NCBI RefSeq assembly: GCF_027594865.1
Contig: NZ_CP089391.1
Coordinates: forward strand, 1,146,501 to 1,210,500
Direction of reading: 5' to 3'
Source of the DNA: Bradyrhizobium xenonodulans
GTDB lineage: Bacteria > Pseudomonadota > Alphaproteobacteria > Rhizobiales > Xanthobacteraceae
DNA length: 64,000 bases
Shown here piece by piece: positions 59,659-64,000 of the stretch. Position 1 is the stretch's first letter. Each line of letters opens with the position of its first letter. The notes under the pieces are model-generated. The model was not told the origin of the DNA, did not search any database, and saw only the letters and a program-made list of their open reading frames with translations. The translations under genes and the position numbers were made by a program.

Positions 59659-60977
59659 AGACCGAATTCTCACTGGCGCAGCTCGCCGACCCCGATATCG
59701 CGCAAGCCGACAAGATCCTGCGCGCCTGCGTCCATTGCGGCTTCTGCACCGCAACCTGCCCGACCTATGTGCTGCTCGGCGACGAGCTCGATAGCCCGCG
59801 CGGCCGCATCTACCTGATCAAGGAGATGTTGGAGAAGGACCAGACCCCGACGGCCGAGGTGGTCAAGCATGTCGACCGCTGCCTGTCGTGCCTCGCCTGC
59901 ATGACGACCTGCCCCTCCGGGGTGAACTACATGCACCTCGTCGACCAGGCCCGGGTCAGGATCGAGCAGCGCTATCAGCGGCCGCTGACCGAGCGGCTGC
60001 TGCGCCAGGTGCTCGCCTTCGTGCTGCCGGATCCGCAGCGCTTCCGCATCAGCATGTGGCTGGCGCGGCTCGCCCGTCCGCTGGCCGTATTCCTGCCGAC
60101 GCCGCGGCCATCGGCCACGCCCGGCCTGATCGAGCGCCTCAAGGCGATGCTGGCGCTGGCCCCGAACCGGCTGCCGGCGCCCGGCGCCCTGCCGGGCAGC
60201 GTGTTCGCGGCGCTCGGCAAGAAGCGCGGCCGGGTCGCGCTGTTGCAAGGCTGCGCCCAGCAGGTGCTGGCCCCGCGCATCAACCAGGCCGCCATCAATC
60301 TTCTCACCCGCCACGGCATCGAGGTTGTCCTGGTCCGGGACGAGCAATGCTGCGGCGCGCTGACCCATCATCTCGGCAACGACCAGGATGCATTGGCGCG
60401 CGCTCGCGCCAACGTCACGGCGTGGCAGAAGGAGGCAGCCCGCGAGGGGCTCGACGCCATCCTGGTGACGGCGTCCGGCTGCGGCACGGTGATCAAGGAC
60501 TACGGCTATCTCCTGCGCGAGGATCAAGCGTTCGCGGCCGATGCTGCCAAGGTCTCCGCGCTCGCCAAGGACATCACCGAATACGTCGCCGGTCTCGAAT
60601 TGGAGCAAGTCGCGCGACAGGACAACATCGTCGTCGCCTATCACTCCGCGTGTTCGTTGCAGCACGGACAGAAAATCACGGGCCTTCCGAAAGAATTGCT
60701 TTCCAAGAATGGATTCGTGGTGAAAGATGTGCCCGAGAGCCATTTGTGTTGCGGCTCGGCGGGGACCTACAACATTCTCCAGCCCGAGCTTGCGGGCAGG
60801 TTGCGCGATCGCAAGGTCGCCAACATCGCGAGCGTCAAGCCGGACATGATTGCCGCGGGCAATATCGGCTGCATGGTGCAGATTGCCAGTGGCACGTCAG
60901 TTCCGGTCGTACACACGATTGAGCTTCTCGATTGGGCTACGGGCGGATCGCGGCCGGCAATGAACGCGCAAGTTTGA
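59655..60977 (+). CDS. glcF: glycolate oxidase, iron-sulfur subunit
   Basis: A 440-residue protein with two 4Fe-4S sites: C25-x2-C28-x2-C31-x3-C35 (CVHCGFCTATCP) and C76-x2-C79-x2-C82-x3-C86 (CLSCLACMTTCP). Two CCG domains follow, the cysteine pairs being CCGALTHHLG and CCGSAGTYN. It moves electrons from GlcDE to the respiratory chain at the membrane. Last gene of glcEF; 84 bases before the H1-like gene. Confidence 0.95.
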   Translation: MKTEFSLAQLADPDIAQADKILRACVHCGFCTATCPTYVLLGDELDSPRGRIYLIKEMLEKDQTPTAEVVKHVDRCLSCLACMTTCPSGVNYMHLVDQARVRIEQRYQRPLTERLLRQVLAFVLPDPQRFRISMWLARLARPLAVFLPTPRPSATPGLIERLKAMLALAPNRLPAPGALPGSVFAALGKKRGRVALLQGCAQQVLAPRINQAAINLLTRHGIEVVLVRDEQCCGALTHHLGNDQDALARARANVTAWQKEAAREGLDAILVTASGCGTVIKDYGYLLREDQAFAADAAKVSALAKDITEYVAGLELEQVARQDNIVVAYHSACSLQHGQKITGLPKELLSKNGFVVKDVPESHLCCGSAGTYNILQPELAGRLRDRKVANIASVKPDMIAAGNIGCMVQIASGTSVPVVHTIELLDWATGGSRPAMNAQV

Positions 60978-61061
60978 GCTTTCAAAGCCTGAGCTTTCGT
61001 CCGGAGGTGACGGCTGAAGGCGCCCGATCGACCATTGTTTGGCGGCAACAGGAGGACCACG

Positions 61062-61439
61062 ATGGCGAAAGCGAAGAAGAAAAAAAGCAAGAAGGCCAAA
61101 AAGGCCAAGAAGGTCGTAGCGGCGAAGAAGACCGCGAAGAAGGCAGCCAAGAAATCTGCGAAGAAGTCTGCCAAGAAGTCAGCGAAGAAATCGGCCAAGA
61201 AGGCCGCCCCGAAGAAGGCCGCCAAGAAGGCTGTAAAGAAGTCAGCCAAGAAGGCTGCGCCCAAAAAGGCCGCACCTAAGAAGGCTGCCAAGAAGGCGGC
61301 ACCGAAGAAGGCGAAGGCAGCTCCCGCGCCGAAGCCGTCAGCGCCGGCGGCCGCTCCGGCTCCCGAGCCCGCCGCCGAGACGAGCTGGGCGATGCCTTCG
61401 TCTTCTGCGGAACCGACCCCGGCTGAGGGGCAAGGTTAG
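61062..61439 (+). CDS. histone H1-like Lys/Ala-rich DNA-binding protein
   Basis: A 125-residue protein from ATG 61062 (GGAGG at 61051-61055). Residues about 1-95 consist almost wholly of Lys, Ala, Pro and Ser with repeated KKSAKKSAK and KKAAPKKAA units. The last 30 are Pro/Ala/Glu-rich and acidic. Such tails resemble AlgP/HctA-type and eukaryotic H1 C-terminal domains that neutralise DNA. It probably binds DNA non-specifically and is unstructured. The low-complexity coding repeats invite length change between strains. A strong terminator follows at 61483. Confidence 0.9.
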   Translation: MAKAKKKKSKKAKKAKKVVAAKKTAKKAAKKSAKKSAKKSAKKSAKKAAPKKAAKKAVKKSAKKAAPKKAAPKKAAKKAAPKKAKAAPAPKPSAPAAAPAPEPAAETSWAMPSSSAEPTPAEGQG

Positions 61440-61839
61440 GCCCACAGTCAGGTTCGATCCAACGACCCTGATCGACAACAGGAAGGCCGCGGCGGTGACG
61501 CTGCGGCCTTTTTGCATCGTCACAATGGTCTTGGGCGGCTGCCGTTTCCCGCGTCAGCCTGATTCGTGGCGCGGGCACCACTGCACCGCTGCCGCCCGTA
61601 TTAATCCGGGCGGCCCTGTGCACTTTGCAATGCAAATAATGTGCTCCAGAAGCAACACAGCCCGACAACCTTTCGTGGAATCGTCAGAACGCCTAAAAAG
61701 TCGGCAGATGCCCGTGATTTTTGCTTCACGGTTCTCATCCTCCCATACAGATTGTCGCAGTAACGAAATCTTGCGGACAGGTCGTGCGCCCGGGGGGCTT
61801 CCGGGGACCGACTGGGTAAAACTGGTGATGGGGATTGAA
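61440..61839 (+). other. long leader/intergenic region before the outer-membrane protein gene
   Basis: 400 bases. The first 75 hold the terminator of the H1-like gene. The remainder has a perfect 13-base palindrome TTTGCAATGCAAA (61624-61636) and no convincing gene; the longer frame through it, open from 61495, shows no family-like sequence before the signal peptide at 61840. It probably contains the promoter and a long untranslated leader. Confidence 0.5.
61483..61513 (+). terminator. rho-independent terminator after the H1-like gene
   Basis: The stem AAGGCCGC (61483-61490) / GCGGCCTT (61503-61510) with a 12-base loop, followed by TTT. The 8-bp GC-rich stem with a T run is typical. Confidence 0.8.
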
Positions 61840-62850
61840 ATGAAAAAAGTGACTTTGTTGGCAACGGCGCTGGCAATGGTGACGGGCTCGGCTTTCGCGG
61901 CAGACATGCCGGTCAAGGCCATGAAGGCCCCTCCCGTCGTTGCCTTTGATCCCTGGGATGTCGCCTTCGGCGGGGCGATCATGAGCGACTACGTCTTCCG
62001 TGGTATCACCCAGTCGAACCACAAGCCGTCGGTCACGGCCTATTTCGAGCCGCGCTACAACGTCACCAAGGACCTCCAGCTCTACATCGGCGTGTCCGGT
62101 GAGAGCATCTCCTTCCCGAACCGCGCCGCTGGCGAAATCGACATCTACGGCGGTATCCGCCCGACCTTCGGTGCGTTCGCCTTCGACATCGGCGTCTGGG
62201 GCTATCTGTATCCGGGCGGCACCTGCTACTTCGGCGGCACCGGCATCGACTTTGCCGGCGTGGATCATGGCGCTGGCTGCGCCGAGAAGGCCCTCCTGAA
62301 CACCAATGTGATCAAGAAGGACCTGAGCTTCTTCGAAGTCTACGGCAAGGGTACCTACACGGTGAACGACAACTGGTCGTTCGGCTTCACCGAATACTAC
62401 ACCCCGAGCTATTTGAATTCGGGCGCCTGGGGCAACTACGCGTCGATCACCGGCAAGTATATCGCGCCCCCCACGATCTTCGGCGCCAGCGGCGTCGGCA
62501 TGTACGTGTCGGGTGAGTTCGGTCGTCAGTGGCTCGGCACGTCCGACAGCTTCTACGGCACGCTCGCCTTCCCGAATGGCATCAAGTACGCCGACTACAA
62601 CACCTGGAACGTCGGCATCGGCTTCACCTACAAGGTCGCTACGCTCGACCTGCGCTACTCCGACACCAACCTCTCCAAGGGTGATTGCAACGCCTTCACC
62701 AGCGACTTCGCGGCTCGCGGCAACATCACGGCTTCGAGCGGCACCTACCTGACCCCGATCAATCCGTCGGGCGTCGGCTCCAATTGGTGCGGCGCCACCG
62801 GCATCGCCAAGCTCTCGTTCGACCTGACGGCGATGAGCAACCTGAAGTAA
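61840..62850 (+). CDS. TIGR02001-type outer-membrane beta-barrel protein
   Basis: A 336-residue protein from ATG 61840 (GATGGGGA upstream). The signal peptide KKVTLLATALAMVTGSAFA is cleaved before ADMPV. The mature protein alternates polar and aromatic residues in beta strands: GGAIMSDYVFRGITQSNHKP is the family start, EIDIYGGIRPTFGAFAFDIG and YNTWNVGIGFTYKVATLDLR follow. Four cysteines in two exposed loops may form disulfides. Function of the family is unproven; it is often linked to nutrient uptake. Strand ends are aromatic as in porins. Confidence 0.88.
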   Translation: MKKVTLLATALAMVTGSAFAADMPVKAMKAPPVVAFDPWDVAFGGAIMSDYVFRGITQSNHKPSVTAYFEPRYNVTKDLQLYIGVSGESISFPNRAAGEIDIYGGIRPTFGAFAFDIGVWGYLYPGGTCYFGGTGIDFAGVDHGAGCAEKALLNTNVIKKDLSFFEVYGKGTYTVNDNWSFGFTEYYTPSYLNSGAWGNYASITGKYIAPPTIFGASGVGMYVSGEFGRQWLGTSDSFYGTLAFPNGIKYADYNTWNVGIGFTYKVATLDLRYSDTNLSKGDCNAFTSDFAARGNITASSGTYLTPINPSGVGSNWCGATGIAKLSFDLTAMSNLK

Positions 62851-62872
62851 GTTTCTTCCCGAGACGACTTCG

Positions 62873-62902
62873 AGGGCGGCAGGGCAACCTGCCGCCCTTT
62901 TG
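62873..62902 (+). terminator. rho-independent terminator after the outer-membrane protein gene
   Basis: A perfect 11-bp stem AGGGCGGCAGG (62873-62883) / CCTGCCGCCCT (62888-62898) with the loop GCAA, followed by TTT. Very strong by eye. Confidence 0.88.
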
Positions 62903-63089
62903 CTTTGGGGGCGCTGCGAACGTGCTCGGCCTTCATGGTTCACCCGGCGATGCGGAGCATCGTCCGGAGAAGCCCGCCTTTGGCGGGCTCCTCACCGTGA
63001 GGGTCTGGGATGTCGCCGCGTGATCAGACCTCATCCTGAGGGCCCGCCAAAGGCGGGCGTCTCGAAGGATGGCCGCAACGAAGGGCCTA

Positions 63090-63187
63090 GAGCATGATCC
63101 GGAAAAGTGCGGAGCGGTTTTCCGAAAAGATCATGCTCAAACAATAGCCTAAGGCGCGATGACGATCCTAATCTCATCGCGCCTTAG
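63090..63187 (-). repeat. GAGCATGATC-type composite repeat, copy 2
   Basis: GAGCATGATC (63090-63099) and GATCATGCTC (63129-63138) are inverted. Then AAGGCGCGATGA (63151-63162) and TCATCGCGCCTT (63174-63185) form a perfect 12-bp stem. Reverse-complemented, it matches copy 1 at 28698-28820. It lies between the convergent outer-membrane and ABC transporter genes. Confidence 0.8.
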
Positions 63188-63209
63188 CTCCGCGGCACCT
63201 GCTTGCGCG

Positions 63210-64000
63210 TCAGCGCGCCGCGCTCGGCTCGGCCTGGGCGGGCTCGCCGCCCTTGCCGAGAACGTGGATCTCGCCGTCCTTCACCAGCGCCACCTTGCGG
63301 GTGTGGAAGGCGTCGAGCGTCGAGCGGTGGCCGATCGAGACGATGGTCGCCTGCGGCAGCTTCTCCGCCAGCAGCCGGTACAGCCGCGCCTCGGAAGGCT
63401 CGTCCAGTGACGCCGTGGCCTCGTCGAGGAACAGATAGTCCGGCGCATGCAGCAGCGCGCGGGCGAGCCCCAGCCGCTGCTGCTCGCCGAGCGACAGCAT
63501 CCGGTTCCAGTGCGCGTCCTCGTTCAATCGGGCTGCAAGCTGCGGCAGGCCGACTGCGGCAAGGACGTCGCGGACCCGCCCCGCATCGAATTGCGCGGCC
63601 TCGCCCGGATAGACGACTGCGTCGTGAAGCGAGCCGATCGGCAGATAGGGACGTTGCGGCAGCATCATCAGCCTTGCGTTGGCCGGGACCTCGACCGCTC
63701 CACTGCCGAACGGCCAGATGCCGGCAATCGCGCGGAACAGCGTCGACTTGCCGGAGCCGGAGGGACCGATGACGAGCGTCGACTCGCCGGCACGGAAGCT
63801 GAAATGCTCGGCCGCAACGAGCGGCGCGCCGTTCGGCAGCTTGACCAGGAGGTGCGGCAGCGCGATCTCGCCATCCGCGGCCGGTTCGACCTGGATCGAC
63901 GCGGGATCGTCCGCGAGTGTCCTGGCGTTCGCAATCGAGCCCTCGAAACCGTCGAGACGGGCGACGATCGAACGCCATTCCGCCAGGCTGCGATAGGTCG
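63210..64000 (-). CDS. SbmA/BacA-like ABC transporter, ATPase part (5' truncated by window)
   Basis: The frame is open to base 63998, giving about 263 visible residues of the C terminus. Before the ATPase lies a helix TYRSLAEWRSIVARLDGF typical of the ABC-type relatives of SbmA/BacA (YddA, Rv1819c-like). The ATPase has Walker [22 protein letters not shown] (Q-loop), a slightly unusual signature LSLGEQQR, Walker B YLFLDEATASLD and the switch H in SIGHRSTL. The whole protein would be about 570-600 residues with an N-terminal membrane domain. It may import peptides or very-long-chain fatty acyl compounds. Confidence 0.88.
   Translation of the reverse strand, partial: TYRSLAEWRSIVARLDGFEGSIANARTLADDPASIQVEPAADGEIALPHLLVKLPNGAPLVAAEHFSFRAGESTLVIGPSGSGKSTLFRAIAGIWPFGSGAVEVPANARLMMLPQRPYLPIGSLHDAVVYPGEAAQFDAGRVRDVLAAVGLPQLAARLNEDAHWNRMLSLGEQQRLGLARALLHAPDYLFLDEATASLDEPSEARLYRLLAEKLPQATIVSIGHRSTLDAFHTRKVALVKDGEIHVLGKGGEPAQAEPSAAR

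Larger units (their letters stand above)
62851..63209. other. intergenic stretch with terminator and two repeat elements
   Basis: 359 bases without a gene. They hold the terminator at 62873, an element with CCCGCCTTTGGCGGG and GCCCGCCAAAGGCGGGC hairpins (about 62940-63085), and the GAGCATGATC-type repeat (63090-63187). Confidence 0.6.

Noticed and set aside
61440..61475. GGTTCGATCC-like string considered as a tRNA T-arm
   Set aside because: No cloverleaf can be built around it; no acceptor or anticodon stem.
61601..61640. Possible sigma-54 (-24/-12) promoter near TTTGCAATGC
   Set aside because: A GG at the required 10-base distance from the GC is absent.
61495..61839. In-frame N-terminal extension of the outer-membrane protein
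   Set aside because: A clear signal peptide with a ribosome site starts at 61840; the upstream part has no family-like sequence.
63184..63978. A 264-codon minus-strand frame overlapping the ABC transporter gene
   Set aside because: The neighbouring frame carries Walker A, signature and Walker B motifs and stays open to the window end, so this is the shadow.

Overview
The window looks like a chromosomal segment of a Bradyrhizobium-like alphaproteobacterium (Nitrobacteraceae). This rests on the high GC and strongly GC3-biased codon use, the 41-residue cysteine-free form of ribosomal protein L36, the many LysR, Lrp and ABC-transport genes, and several families of dispersed palindromic intergenic repeats of the kind familiar from Bradyrhizobium. 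No rRNA, tRNA, CRISPR array, phage, transposase or defence locus was seen. Species identification is inference; no database search was possible.

Layout. 1-4.6 kb: the end of an Old Yellow Enzyme, a GFA-fold protein with altered metal ligands, a benzoylformate-decarboxylase-like ThDP enzyme and an NtaA-type flavin monooxygenase. 4.9-10.5 kb: an M20 peptidase, a complete glutamate/aspartate ABC importer (gltIJKL) and a D-amino-acid transaminase. 10.7-15.3 kb: an EmrAB-type efflux pair with an AhpD-like gene and a divergent LysR regulator, all carrying a recurring GATAATC motif upstream. 15.4-24.3 kb: an amidase, a fused indolepyruvate:ferredoxin oxidoreductase with a divergent Lrp regulator, and a three-gene catabolic operon (Ldh2-type dehydrogenase, flavin monooxygenase, FAH-family hydrolase). 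24.6-28.2 kb: a 1188-residue c-di-GMP protein with four GAF units repeating at exactly 182 residues, then GGDEF and EAL.

28.8-40.5 kb is a polysaccharide gene cluster: galE, a WecG/TagA glycosyltransferase, a Wzc/ExoP-like chain-length protein whose ATPase P-loop has lost its lysine, a methyltransferase, three glycosyltransferases, an O-antigen ligase/polymerase and a CelD-like acetyltransferase. An initiating transferase, flippase and outer-membrane exporter are not in the window. 40.5-52.5 kb holds small regulatory and stress units: hydrolase/Lrp, an isoaspartyl-methyltransferase-like gene, SDR-pirin-WrbA with a divergent LysR, an orphan Bug solute-binding protein, haloacid dehalogenase-YbaK-adenylate cyclase, HxlR/SDR, and a metal-dependent amidohydrolase.

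52.8-64 kb: rpmJ, a TPR protein, small secreted proteins, an alpha/beta hydrolase, a periplasmic cytochrome c, glycolate oxidase glcD and glcEF separated by an opposing ABM gene, a histone-H1-like basic protein, a TIGR02001-type outer-membrane protein, and the C-terminal half of an SbmA/BacA-like ABC transporter. Most convergent gene junctions are filled by hairpins or palindromic repeats. Four copies of one repeat family (GTAGGGTGGGCAAAG ends) lie only between convergent genes. I found no single clearly new multi-gene system. The best leads are the GATAATC regulon, the inactivated Wzc-like ATPase, the GFA variant, the exact GAF tandem array and the dehydrogenase-monooxygenase-FAH operon.
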